DNA of 20,567 nt, taken from Gamarada debralockiae (Eukaryota; Ascomycota; Leotiomycetes; Helotiales; Hyphodiscaceae). The translations under genes were made by a program, and so were the position numbers. The notes below the pieces were generated by a model that was given only the letters and a program-made list of their open reading frames with translations, did not search any database and was not told the origin of the DNA. Of the stretch, positions 8,943-19,359 are shown in pieces; position 1 is the first letter of the stretch, and each line of letters opens with the position of its first letter. The DNA is taken from contig NXFV01000893.1 of assembly GCA_002803225.1 (NCBI GenBank), positions 1 through 20,567 of the forward strand, written 5' to 3'.

Positions 8943-10512
8943 TACTAACCCTCTAGGTAAGACGATTACCTATTGACTAAGATACTATAGAGTATTAAGC
9001 CTATCGAGTATACTAACTCAGGAGAAGTCCCTATTATATATAATAGAAAGAGTAAAGATACTACTCATATAAAGCCTCCTTATAAAAGATATACTTAGAA
9101 AGAATAGTTCAAGCAGAACTAGGCCTAGGAAGAATATATATAGGTACTAGAAAAACAGCTAGTAAAGCGCTCTTCTTAATCCTTTTCTAATAGTAATACT
9201 AAGTCGAGTAACTAGTATATTATACGCCCCCTTTCTTCCTCTTATAGCTTATAAAGAGCTACTACTCCCTGTCGTATATATATATAGCACGACCGCGACT
9301 TAGCCGCTTACTACTATTAGATAAGCTAATTACCTAAGGAATATTATTCTATTTCCTATAATAAACTCTATAGGCTAATAGCAGAGTTATTACCTTAGCC
9401 CCCTAGGAGAAATATAGCCCAAAGCTTTTAAACTTAAAAGAGCTAAACAAACGAGATAAAGAGCTATCCTTTAACTAATAGCATACTAAAATAAAAAGTA
9501 AATTTTAGTTTAATACTAATTATTTCGACTTTAAGTAAGATAAGGTTAATTACGTATATAACTATATACTTAGTAATACCCTTAAGTACCTTACCCCCCG
9601 GATAAAGGCTAATACTACTAATAAATAGACTATAGCAAAGGAAATAATAGACTACTTAGTTACTTAGTTTATAGATCCTAATAAATAGCTTAATAGCTAA
9701 TTAGTATTCTAGAAGCTCTAGATAAAGAATACTAATATATTCAAATAGTTCTATATAAGGTTTATAAAGCTAGCTAGTAAAGCCGAGACCTCCTAGGCCT
9801 CCTACTTTAGCTCTCTACTAAGTAAGGTCAATACCTAGCTCTAATATAATATTAAGGCCGTCCTACTTAATTTAAACCTTAGCTACTAAGCGCTAGCGGC
9901 CCGACTATTACTAGTAGACTAATAGAACTGTTCCCTTTATACAAAGGAAATTACGCTAGATTAGCGAATAAGGATATTGAGCTAGACTAGGGACGCCTAA
10001 ATAATACTTTTATTTTTAACTAGAATACCTGCCCTTAAATATATAAGATAAGGAACTCCTTAATAATAAGAGCGCTTATTAGCTTATGCTAATAAGAGTT
10101 AGACTTCTAATAACTCTTACTTAAAGAGCCTTACTACTACTAGTAAGTATTTTAATTACAAGAAACTTAGGTATATCTTATATAACTATTTTAAACAAAA
10201 AAGACTAGGACTTATTAATAAGTTCTAGTTTACTAAGGAAAGTAAACTTAATAATACTAAATACTTTAAGCTAAGCGAAGAAGAAGCTAATAACTCTATA
10301 AATAAAGAAGAGTAATTAAAAAACTTCTTTAGCTAAAGTAAGACTTCTCTTTAGCTAATAGTATTAGCCTTTATTTCTTTGACTTATAAGAAATCGATTT
10401 ATTAAAACTACTAGATAGTAATTAGTTCTTATTTCTATATATAATAATAAAAAATAAATTCTTTACTTAACTATAAGTACTGTTTAATACTAGAGTAGGT
10501 AGCTATATATAT
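8943..10512 (+). pseudogene. gag: Element 2 gag with the start of protease, truncated at 10512
   Basis: From about 8985 one frame reads PIEYTNSGEVPIIYNRKSKD and a Gln-rich stretch. Near 9400-9430 the coding frame moves to the next phase, showing at least one indel. It then runs KLLNLKELNKRDKELS into a typical gag capsid block around 9700-9930 (FYIRFIKLASKAETS, with LNLNLSY and LAARLLLVD), interrupted only by TAA/TAG. A Lys-rich segment with two Cys-to-Tyr-like positions (10170-10200) may be the remains of a zinc knuckle, but the spacing is not convincing. Near 10482-10512, in another frame, LFNTRVGSYIY matches a retropepsin LFDTGAGSY-type active site with Asp now Asn and Gly now Arg. The frame is cut off there by element 3. 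Confidence 0.75.
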
Positions 10513-10779
10513 TGTGGTGGGGAAATCGGTCACGCTGATCGCTTAGCTGGATGTCACGTGCCAGCCGGGCATATTTTATCTTTTGCAGCTGGACCTGTAT
10601 ATAGATACCTACACATATATATACAATTGTACAACTTGTTTTCTAATGTATTTTGCAGCGTTTTCAAGTATTATAACCTTCGTTTTATATCGTTGTTTTT
10701 GTTTTATCCCTCACTAAGAGCACGTGCGATACACAGCGCTATCGGGACGCGCTTATACTCGTATTTCGTTCCTTCTACA
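10513..10779 (+). repeat. Putative 5' LTR of element 3
   Basis: Begins TGTGGTGGGGAAATCGG at the junction with element 2 and ends CCTTCTACA, 267 bp later, giving the TG...CA ends of an LTR. A TATATAGATACC box with TATATATACAA near 10597-10625 could be its promoter. The next bases look like a primer-binding site. Without the partner LTR in the window, the boundaries remain inferred. Confidence 0.6.
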
Positions 10780-10797
10780 TTAGTGACCTACGTAGGG
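10780..10797 (+). other. Putative primer-binding site of element 3
   Basis: TTAGTGACCTACGTAGGG follows directly after the LTR-like TACA. With one G-to-A change reversed it starts TTGGTGACC, the kind of TGG-initial site used by retroelements. I do not assign a tRNA. Confidence 0.45.
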
Positions 10798-11723
10798 AAG
10801 CCTTTTTCGCAGTCAAGTGAAGGCATTCGCATTCTCAAGTAAGGGATATTTGCTTTGTTTGCTTTAGTTCTAATGCTTTCAAGTTGTATAAGATAGTTTA
10901 AGGGATGATTGTTTTAGGGTTATTACATGTTTCAGGATATAGCGCCATTGTATAAGAGAGCTTAGTCTAACTTAATAGAATTAGGTTTATTAGATTAAGT
11001 TGTTTTATATTTTGGGTATAGTTTAAGGCTTACGACATAGGTTATAGGTGCTATAGACAGAGAGTCGAAATGGTTTTAGTCACGGGTGCCTCTTGCCAAG
11101 GTCCAAGCGGATCACAGGCAATAGCTAATTCTATAAGAAAAGAGGTAGAAATAGGTAGAACTATAGTAAGATCTGTGGCTTTACCTGAGGCAGAGGTCTA
11201 ACCTCAGGAGGACTTAGATAGTATAATAGGGGAAAGGGGCAGGTGTTAGGAAAGTCTCCTAGGACCCTATCAGGAAGGATAGAGAGGTGTTGGAGAGCCT
11301 GGGAACTAGGTCCTAATTATATTCTACATCACAATCCTCTTGATCTTTTATATTATTATGGGGTTAATATTTGAAGGGGCTTTTGCCTTGAGTAAGAGAT
11401 AGAAGGAGAGCTACTTAGGACTATGGAAATACTATGATATTGACCCTGAAGTCATTAAAGCTTTTGTTTAGGGTGAACGAGCAATATTAGTTCGAAACAG
11501 GAATTAGAATTAAAGGGTTAAGGGTTAAGGGTTAAGGGTCTAAATACTTAGGATTAAGCTCAAGGGAGACTCGTAGGGTATAGGATATAGCTAAGGAAAG
11601 GGTAAAGGGTTAAAAGGAAGAGTCCCTGCTCAAGGGAGCGAAAAGAAAGGATATTAAGAACAAGACGATCAAGGACAGTAGTATCAACAAGAACAACGGG
11701 TTATTTTCTTTTGTTTTCAAGGA
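10798..11723 (+). other. Long leader of element 3, possibly an N-terminal extension of gag
   Basis: About 0.9 kb before the secure gag region. From an ATG at 11070, in the same phase as gag, there is no TGA up to gag, only TAA/TAG. The frame begins MVLVTGASCQGPSGSQAIAN, later has a hydrophobic run (LIIFYITILLIFYII near 11315-11360) and a Gly/Lys/Gln-rich low-complexity part. Another frame around 11300-11365 also looks coding-like (YILHHNPLDLLYYYGVN), so the case is not clean. It may simply be untranslated leader. Confidence 0.35.
11515..11538 (+). repeat. GGGTTAA heptamer array
   Basis: Three perfect GGGTTAA units followed by a further GGG. It resembles, but is not, the fungal telomere hexamer TTAGGG. 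Related AAAGGGTTAAAAGG sequence occurs about 70 bases downstream. Confidence 0.85.
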
Positions 11724-14621
11724 ATACACAACAGAGCTTCTTCATTAAAGAGGAAGTCATCTAATCATAATCAAGGAAGGACAATATCAACACCACCGGC
11801 CCTTAGGAAGCCTTCAGCTAGCACACCACTATCAGGCAGTACTTCAGAAGCCGAGAAACAACAACAACAATCGGGAAACCAATAAAGCCTATAAGAATAA
11901 CAGTAATTGGACTCTTCCATACCTAGCGAATCGACACTCAAAACACCTCCCAGTAACCTAATGGATTCGGTCAATACGGACAATATTACTGTGCTGCGCG
12001 CAGTAATACCTACCCCTACTTTAGCTAGTCTTATCTTTGATAGACGAGAAGTAACGCACTAGGTTGATAAACTCCTTGCCTTCTTTAAAGACTAGAACTA
12101 TATTAGAGACGATAGACACGAACGGATCCTCCGCCATATTGATATTGCGCTTCGCGACGATATCAAAGCTATGCCGGAGTACACTAACGAGCCGTTCGAT
12201 GAGAAGGCCTTCTTTACAGCCCTAAAAAGAAAGTACCGAGACTATAATAACGACTATACCAAGCACACTCGCCCTTTCCTAGATACCTTAGTTCTATTAG
12301 CACAGCGCGGGCAAATCGAGCCGAAGGACTTTATCAAGCTTTTCTATCGAGTTTCTACTAGCCTTAAGAAACGGGAGCTTCTCGATGAAGTAGAACGGGC
12401 TAACCTCTTTCTCTTTGCATTGCTAGATCGGATCCGCTCTAAGATTATCAAGAAGCACAATGTAGACCTGGATAATAGGAAGACCTTAGTATACACTGAT
12501 TTCCGTAATACTGCTATTAGGGTCTGTGACTCTAATGAAGTGATCAATCGATACAAGGAGAACCGGAACCCTGTCATATTAAGCTCGAAAATCAACGCTA
12601 TCAATAGTATTCTGAAGGATCTGAATACCTACAAGAGGACTACACCAGATAAGCTAGGAGTGCAACCTTCCCAGGCACCTGCCTTAGACCGGATGTTCCC
12701 TACTAAGTTTGGTTTAAACGCCAAGACCCAGGATCTATGGGACGACTTAGCTCGATAATTGGAGGAACTTCGCATTACTTAGGCTAATGTAATTCGTGAC
12801 GTCCGGGAGGAAATTAGGCAAGAACTTCGAGCCGCCCTAGGTCAAAACAACTCTAGATATAATAATCGGGGATACTACCAAGGCCGAGGGTACGGGGGAT
12901 TTCGTGGTGAACGTGGACCGGGCTTCAATCAACGGTCCTAGGCCTTTCAGAACCAGAGCGCTCCCGCCGACAGTACTATTAATGCGTCAGCTGTTTACGG
13001 AGGTTTCAATAGAGGGAGATATGGCAATGGCACTAGACCCAACTGTTATGCCTGTTACAATATTGATAGAAACGGGAATCCAGAACAGTATCTACATTAC
13101 TATTCGGATCGGTGCTCCCAGCTTTAGGAGCTGATTTAGAATAGGGTTTGTTATAAGAACAGCAACGGAAGAATCTGTTTGGGACCCTAGAGAAAAGGTG
13201 CAGAAGAAGCCATGTTGCGTAGTGATACCCCCTGGGTTCGACAAATCATTTCCAGGACTAGAGGAACACAGTATGACCCGGATGTTACTCGACGGGCTGG
13301 GAATATACAGGAAGAGCAGGACCAGGCACAAGAGGCAGCCCAAGCACGAGCGAAGGCCAATGCAACTGGAGCTAATGCAGTTCTACTTCGAAGTATTATA
13401 AAGCGACTAGAAACCCTAAAGCTTCTAGTCCAATACTACTTTGTTATTAATAATAACGGACGAGATATCGATGACCTTCTTGATAAAAGGATATACGCTT
13501 ATTCCGTGGAAGTTAAGTCTAACTCTAACTCCGAACTCGACGAATAGACAACTCTCATAGCTAATACATCCTAGGCCTATACTAAGCCTAAGACTTCAAG
13601 TAGTAGTATTTAATCTAAGGTTATTAAACACACCGATTAGAGTAAAGCGCGGAAGGACAAGGCTAAACTTCAAAGGAAAATCGAGGTAGAGGCTAAACTA
13701 CCTGGACCCAAAGTATAGAGATAATCTGTATACGAGCTAGAGGACATAAGTATTAAGGAAACAATTAAGGTAATTCCGAGGCCCGACCTTCATTAGGAAA
13801 CTAACGTTGTACAGTCTCTCAAGGAATTTGACCGGATCTCGCCTGAAACTATTACTAGAGAGCTCTAGCGCCGAGTTAAGCCTATAGCACGTTAACCTAA
13901 GAAGTCAAAAGGATACTAGGACTTAATTACTTAGTTAGAAAGCAGACACCCTATAAAGACTATTCGGAATAAACTTCTAGCTGATTTAGTTTAATATCAG
14001 GAATTATTTAAGGTTACTAATGCTGCCCGAACTGCTTTAAAGTCTCTTATCGAAGGAAAGCCTATTAAGGAAGAAGCTGTCGTTAGTATCTAATCGCTTA
14101 GTCTAAATAGTTTTGTAACTCGAGGGTAGATTGTAGCAATCCCCAAACTGCCAGTGAATATCATGGGTCCTACGGATGTAGCTTCTAAACCAGCAATGCT
14201 TGACACAGGAGTAGAGGCTAATGTTATGTTATACGAGCTTGCTAAGAGCCTTGGGTGTCTAATCCTAACTACGGAGAACCTTAAGTTAAAGACGGTTTCA
14301 GGACAGGTACTTTAGTTCGCCGGGATAGCAAAGGCTAAGGTTGAGATTGAGCATAGAGTCGGGTGTATAATAGTTTTCTTTTTAGTTCGAGAGTTAAAGG
14401 GACAGACCTTGCTAATAGTTCTACTTAGATAACCTTTTATACGTACTATAAGAATAACCTTCGAACACGGAGACTATGGTTCTATAGATGCTGTTTTTCA
14501 CGACCTACAAAGCTACTCGACTTGTACTATTTTAGTTGTACCCCTAGTCAGAAGACCAGGCCGTCACAAGCGCTATCGATATGCCTATGTTGAAGATACT
14601 AGTTCTGAGGAGGAAAACTAA
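11724..14621 (+). pseudogene. gag-pro: Element 3 Gag-Protease frame
   Basis: A single phase of about 960 codons with TAA/TAG interruptions and no TGA. It starts at ATA 11724 (a possible mutated ATG, IHNRASSLKRK); the first in-frame ATGs are at 11961 and 12171. The order is a Ser/Gln-rich N-terminus with four CAA codons at 11859-11870, an open helical capsid-like block (12171-12755), an Arg/Gly/Tyr-rich RGG-type segment (12844-12925), and a zinc-knuckle-like motif with Cys at 13044, 13053 and 13113 and His at 13095. A Gln/Ala-rich coiled-coil candidate (13290-13400) and Lys-rich spacers follow, then a retropepsin with MLDTGVEANVM at 14196-14228. The catalytic DTG is intact. The tail ends YVEDTSSEEEN and TAA at 14619. 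Protease lies in the Gag phase, whereas RT is one base back. Confidence 0.85.
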
Positions 14622-17600
14622 ACGCTAGTGCTTTTTCCTGGGATTGTACTAGCGTTGGGATAGGCTAGGGATTAGGTAAAGAAAATGGATTTAATTGTTA
14701 GGGTTTTAGTAATTCTGGAGTTTTGGGAAAGGGGCTGGTAGGCCCTAGTCTTTCTGTACTTGCTAGTATAGTTGTCGATTTCGTATTAGATAAGGAGGAT
14801 TAGGTTACCCTTAAAGAAGAAGACTTGTGTAGAGTATTGAAGGGCTAGTTCCTAGGACTCGGATTCTCGAAGAAGGATAGTATATCGATACGCTTTTATT
14901 TAGATCCGCTGGTAGATCGAATACGCAGAGCTAGCTAGGGGAAATCGAAGGTTCAAATAGAGATAGTAAAGATAGAGGAAGTCTTGAAGGATACAAGGGA
15001 ATTAAAGCCGATGAAGGAATGGATTCCGGATTGGGTCACTATTAGTACTGCGTATAAGCCGAAGTCTAAGAAAGTACGACCGATCGATAAGGATGATGGA
15101 ACCGGAGGTACCCCTAGAGGGAAACTAGATTAGTATAAACGTTCGCTTACGAGAGATACCCCCTAGGAACATATTGGCTAATTTAAGGTTCACCTATTGC
15201 CACGAAGAACTGTAATTCTACGAGGATCCCGGTTAACTTTAGAACAGATTAAAAAGCTTGATATTAGAGACTAGCTCTGGCCAAGAGAGAAAGAAATACT
15301 AATTGAGATGCTAGTCAACTATAAGGTAGCTATTGTATTTAACTAAACCGAGAGCTCTTAAATTCACGAGGATGTTAGCCCTCTAGTTGTTATTAAGACG
15401 GTAAAACACAAGGTATAGTAGGAACTAAGCTTCCCTGTTCCGAGAGCTCTTATTCTAGCTGTTCTAGAAATCCTAAGGGATCGACTCAAGCGGGGAGTAC
15501 TCGAATATTATAATGGACTATATCGGAATCTATAGTTTCTAGTTACCAAGAAAACCCTTAGGACATATCGACTTATTAACGCTGCGATAAAGCTTAATTT
15601 AGTAACCTTACGGGATACAAATCTACCTCCTTTAGTGGACGAATTTTCGGAAGAATTTGCTGGGTGTGTAGTTGCTTTATTAATTAATTTCTTTTCTGGA
15701 TACGACTAACTTATTCTTGCTCCTGAATATAGGGATATAACTGCTTTTATAACCCCGCTTAAGCTACTTCAGATGATAATACTACCTTAAGGAGCAATAA
15801 ATTTAGTGGCATAGTTCGTACGTATAGTAATGAGGATCCTTGACGAGCTATTTCCAACTATTGCTATGCTATTCCTAGATAATATTAGAGTCAAAGGCCC
15901 GTATACTATATACGATAATAAGGAGATCCTTCCTAGAGTCAGAAGATATATATTCGAATATATCTAAAACTTAGATAAGACTATGGACTGGATCGAGCGT
16001 GCAAGAGCTTGTATTAGGGCTAAATCACAGTTCTGCTATAATGGGATGAATATCATCGGCTTTATCTATGGGTACAATAGCAGGACCCCCGCTACTTCGA
16101 AGGTAATCAAGATTCTCGAATAGCCACCTTGCTGGAATATTACTAAGGGAAGAGTATTTATTAGAGTTTGTGTTTATTATCAGATCTAGATCAAGGATTT
16201 TATTATTATCGCTATTCTAATCTACCGGCTGTTTAGGAAGGGTATTAAGTGGAATTGGGGTACTAAGCAGGACCAAGCCATGGACGCCCTCAAAACTGCA
16301 CTTACCACAGCACCTATATTATGCAAAATCCAATACGGACCAGGATGGGGTAAGATCTATATTAGGGTAGATGCAAGTCTTGAAGGATAGGGAGGTGTTA
16401 TAGGACAGTTCGACAGAGATAGTAATCGAAGGGTTTCTCGATACGAATCAAGACTCTAGAACAAGGCAAAGCGTAACTACGATGCCACAAAAAGGAAGTA
16501 TAAGGGAGTCCTCAAATGCCTTTAAAGACTTCGGTATTGGCTGTATAGGGTCCACTTTATCTTGGAGACTGATACGGAGGTTCTTGTTGCCCAGCTCAAC
16601 CGCGCTACTACTAATCTACCTAGAGCTCTTGTTACCCGATGGATTACATAGATTCGGATGTTCGACTTCGAGGTTCGATATATAAAGGGGAAGACACATA
16701 TAGCAGCTGATGGACTTTCGAGACGGCCCTGGACAGCGTCTAATGACCTTGATGAGCAATATAAAGGGGATATCGATGATTGGATTACAGCTGAGTTGGA
16801 CTATCTTAGAATTTCAGCGATATCTATCGACGAGGTCAACGAAGATAGTGAAGACCCGGGGGTTACTAAACTAGTAAAGCCTTTGGATAATGGGTATTTA
16901 GAGTATTCATAGAACCTTGCTCGATTTTTGATAATATTAAAGAAGCCTACTAGTATGTCTCGAGTGGAGTTCCGTGCTCTCAAACGGGAAGCTACTAAGT
17001 ATAGTGTTCGGGACCGATAATTATAGAGGAATACTACTAAAGCCTTCTTACCCAGACTAGTGGTTAATTCCGATGAGTACCGTGCAGAGTTACTTAAGGC
17101 CCTCTATAATGAAGTTGGACACCGCGGGAGAGAGAGTATATACGCTAGGCTAATAGCCCGGTATTTCTGGAATAGGATGTACCTCGATGTCAAGGAGTAT
17201 GTGGATAGTTGCGAAGAGTATCAATTCAAGTCGAAGACCCGCCTGGAAGAAGCCTTGTTTCTAACCCGAGCTAGCCAATTGTTTATGGATCTAGCTATCG
17301 ACGTTGTGTACCCGCCTAATGCTGATGGATATACTAGACTTGTTATCTGTTGAGATAAGCTTTCCGGATAGCCAGAAGCTCGAGCTCTTTGTGTTATTAC
17401 TATTAAGACAATCGCAGATTTCATTTAGTAAGAAGTTATATGCCGATACGGACTTTTCGGACGAATAACTATTGATAGTGGGGCTGAGTTTAAGAAAGAG
17501 GTCATTAAGCTTCTTCGAAGATACGGGGTGAAACGGGTTTAGATATTAGCGTATAATACTCAAGCAAACGGGAAGAGTAAAGGAGGACACAAGCCGATCT

Positions 17601-18418
17601 TAAATGCTCTTATAACTCTAACCGACGGTAGTAAGTACAAATAGCCTAGATATCTCTATTCGGTATTGTTTGCAGAACGTACTTCGATCCACGGACTAAC
17701 TGGGCACACCCTATTTTACTTTGTATATAGCCGCGAAGCTATACTACTAATCGAGACGAAGTACCTAACTTAGAGGACCCTTGGCTAGAATAATATTTAT
17801 ATACATAAAGAACTATTAGTTGTTCGGGCTAGACAACTTGAAATGCGAGATGAAGACGTTCAGGAGGCAATGGCCAAGTAGACTCGAAAACGTCAGGAAG
17901 GACAAGAGTACTAGGACGAGACACACAATATTCAGAAAGAACCCATTAACGCTAGAGATATTGTATTGTACTACGATACTTTCACAATAGATCGAGACAA
18001 GTCGAAGACTATAAAGCTTAGCTGGAGATGGCTTGGACTATACCGAGTGGCAACTACGGATAGTGTGAAGGGAGTCTATACATTAGAAGACATAGATAGG
18101 GCCAAGCTAAGGGGAACCTTCTCTAGAAATCGGCTAAAGAAGTTTGTTAAGTGTGATCGATACTTTCGAGCTTTAGATAAAGTGGTTATTGATATTAATG
18201 AAGAAGAACGACAGGCCGTAGCTAAAAAGGAGGTCTAAGAACTCGAAGAGGAAGAAGCTCAGGCTAGTACCTTAAAGCAAGAACTTGAGGAAGTTGAGGA
18301 GGACGAAGTAGGAGTTAACGAGCCCTTGGAACGAGAACGAAAAATCATAGTTCAACTACCCAGGATTTCGGAACGAAGGAAGGCGCAGTATATTCGGTTC
18401 CCTAAAGATTAGGAGTAA
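14609..18418 (+). pseudogene. pol: Element 3 Pol: RT, RNase H and integrase
   Basis: One phase throughout (codon starts at 14609, 15545, 16658, 17060 and 17966 agree) with TAA/TAG stops and one TGA at 17351, probably from CGA. RT: YRLINAAIKLN; LINFFSGYD near 15683 (Asp expected at 15686, now Asn); LPQGAT-type site with a stop and Ala-Ile; FLDNIRVKGP at 15872 (FLDD expected). RNase H: RVDASLEG at 16367, ETDTEVLVAQL near 16565, AADGLSRRP near 16705. Integrase: zinc region GHRGRESIYARL ... CEEYQ at 17117-17226, with the last Cys now Tyr; core Asp at about 17300 and at 17474 (TIDSGAEF); ANGKSKGGHKPI near 17565, where the expected Glu appears to be Lys. A GPY/F-like KLSWRWLGLYRV (about 18017-18050) and a Glu-rich tail finish it. 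It starts inside the last codons of Gag-Pro, in the -1 phase. It is inactive by stops and active-site loss. Confidence 0.92.
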
Positions 18419-18420
18419 GT

Positions 18421-19359
18421 AAGATAAAAGGTAGGAACAACGACGAAGGGACTAAGGAGGGGGAAGTATAATAAAGGGTTCAACTAAGCAATGATCTCAA
18501 CACACATAAGACAGCGAAATTAACGACTCCAATAAGAAATCGACAATAAGAGCCTAGAATAGCCTAGTTAAGCAAGACTTGTTCTTAGCCTATTTTTGAG
18601 TACAGTACCAAAGTACCACACAAAGACAGCCCTCCAAAGAGAACTACTAGAGCGGGAACTCAATTCTATCGTACCGAAAACAACGCGTTATAATGCCCCT
18701 AACTTAGCGTCGACAGAGAACGAATTCTCTAGCACTAAGAATCTCTGTATATCTAAGCTAGTACCAGCTATTTTAGACCTCTCGCTACTTAGACGGAGAG
18801 CATAGTTAGGGACTTAAGTACTCAGTAGAGGCAGGGAGGAAGAGTAAAACGCCGAATCGCGGATAAAATCGAGCCCCTGAGAAAGAAGTTAGAAAGGAAT
18901 CACCCCCCCTAAAAAGAATGTAAAAGAGACCTTCTAGAAACGAGAAGGAATACAAAGAGCTACCCCCCCCAGTCTAGCGCAATTGAATTTCAACTCTGTA
19001 CTAGGGAGGCGTATAAGCCTATTAGGAGAGTTCAACGGCTATTCCGAGGGTAGCGGTAATTATCTATCCGACAAGTTAGACGGCTAGACAGCTAAATAGC
19101 CAACAAAATCCACAATGAAAGGGAGATCTAGGAGACTAGTCCAGGGAAGGAGATTAGTCTAAGGAAGGAAACTAGTCTAGTTCAAGGGGCTAGTCTAACT
19201 AGTACAGAATCCAGGGAATCTAGAGTCTAGTCTAGGTATTAGCTAGAGAAGGGGCGCGTATGGAGAGTATACCTATCGGGTAGTACTCTAAAGCACGAAA
19301 GAGTTTCGCTAAACCCGGTTAGACGAGCAACGAAGCTCAAGCCGATATTAGAAGGCTAA
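18421..19359 (+). pseudogene. Third degenerate frame of element 3, function unknown
   Basis: Directly after the pol stop, a different phase runs about 310 codons to TAA at 19357 with only TAA/TAG interruptions and no TGA. A possible mutated start is ATA at 18424. The predicted product is basic and polar: VKRRIADKIEPLRKKLERN near 18844, IRQVRRLDS near 19063, and four six-residue repeats (ETSPGK, EISLRK, ETSLVQ, GASLTS) at 19132-19203. Two C-runs (18903-18909 and 18963-18970) encode His-Pro-Pro and Tyr-Pro-Pro. I see no signal peptide, membrane segment or known enzyme motif. It sits where env lies in retroviruses but does not look like an envelope protein. An alternative is untranslated sequence that is TGA-free by chance. 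Confidence refers to it being coding. Confidence 0.45.
19132..19203 (+). repeat. Four tandem 18-bp units
   Basis: The units begin GAGACTAGTCCAGGGAAG, GAGATTAGTCTAAGGAAG, GAAACTAGTCTAGTTCAA and GGGGCTAGTCTAACTAGT. The central AGTC(C/T) is shared and divergence rises toward the 3' end. The 18-bp period is a multiple of three and in phase with the third frame. Confidence 0.75.

Larger units (their letters stand above)
8625..10512 (+). mobile_element. Element 2: truncated RIP-degenerate gypsy-type retrotransposon (gag and start of protease)
   Basis: Plus-strand Gag and a protease beginning are readable between the right LTR of element 1 and the LTR of element 3. No LTR of its own is visible. The simplest reading is that element 1 is inserted 5' of its gag and element 3 inside its protease, leaving its 5' LTR left of the window and the rest of its pol to the right. 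RIP is as heavy as in element 1. Confidence 0.75.

Noticed and set aside
10558..10842. 94-codon open frame at the start of element 3
   Set aside because: It lies across the putative LTR and primer-binding site, has no motif, and is open mainly because this block has few RIP-made stops.
11515..11538. Interstitial telomere
   Set aside because: The unit is seven bases, the array is only about three units, and it sits inside an element's leader.
11771..11983. Minus-strand open frame of 70 codons
   Set aside because: It is the complement of the Ser/Gln-rich Gag N-terminus; the plus strand carries the longer, consistent phase.
12344..12604. Minus-strand open frame of 86 codons
   Set aside because: Shadow of the open Gag block 12171-12755.
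12904..13401. Plus- and minus-strand open frames (12904-13134, 13092-13343, 13198-13401)
   Set aside because: They are in other phases of the Gag-Pro frame, which continues through the RGG, zinc-knuckle and coiled-coil segments.
14609..14621. Classical -1 slippery heptamer in the Gag-Pro/Pol overlap
   Set aside because: GGAAAAC in its reading phase does not fit X-XXY-YYZ, so only the overlap, not the signal, can be supported.
18596..18805. 69-codon open frame with a TTG start
   Set aside because: It is short and has no ATG. The overlapping phase used for the third frame is TGA-free for far longer and contains the in-frame 18-bp repeat.
18421..19359. Third frame as a retroviral-type env gene
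   Set aside because: No signal peptide, fusion peptide or membrane segment; the product is basic and polar.
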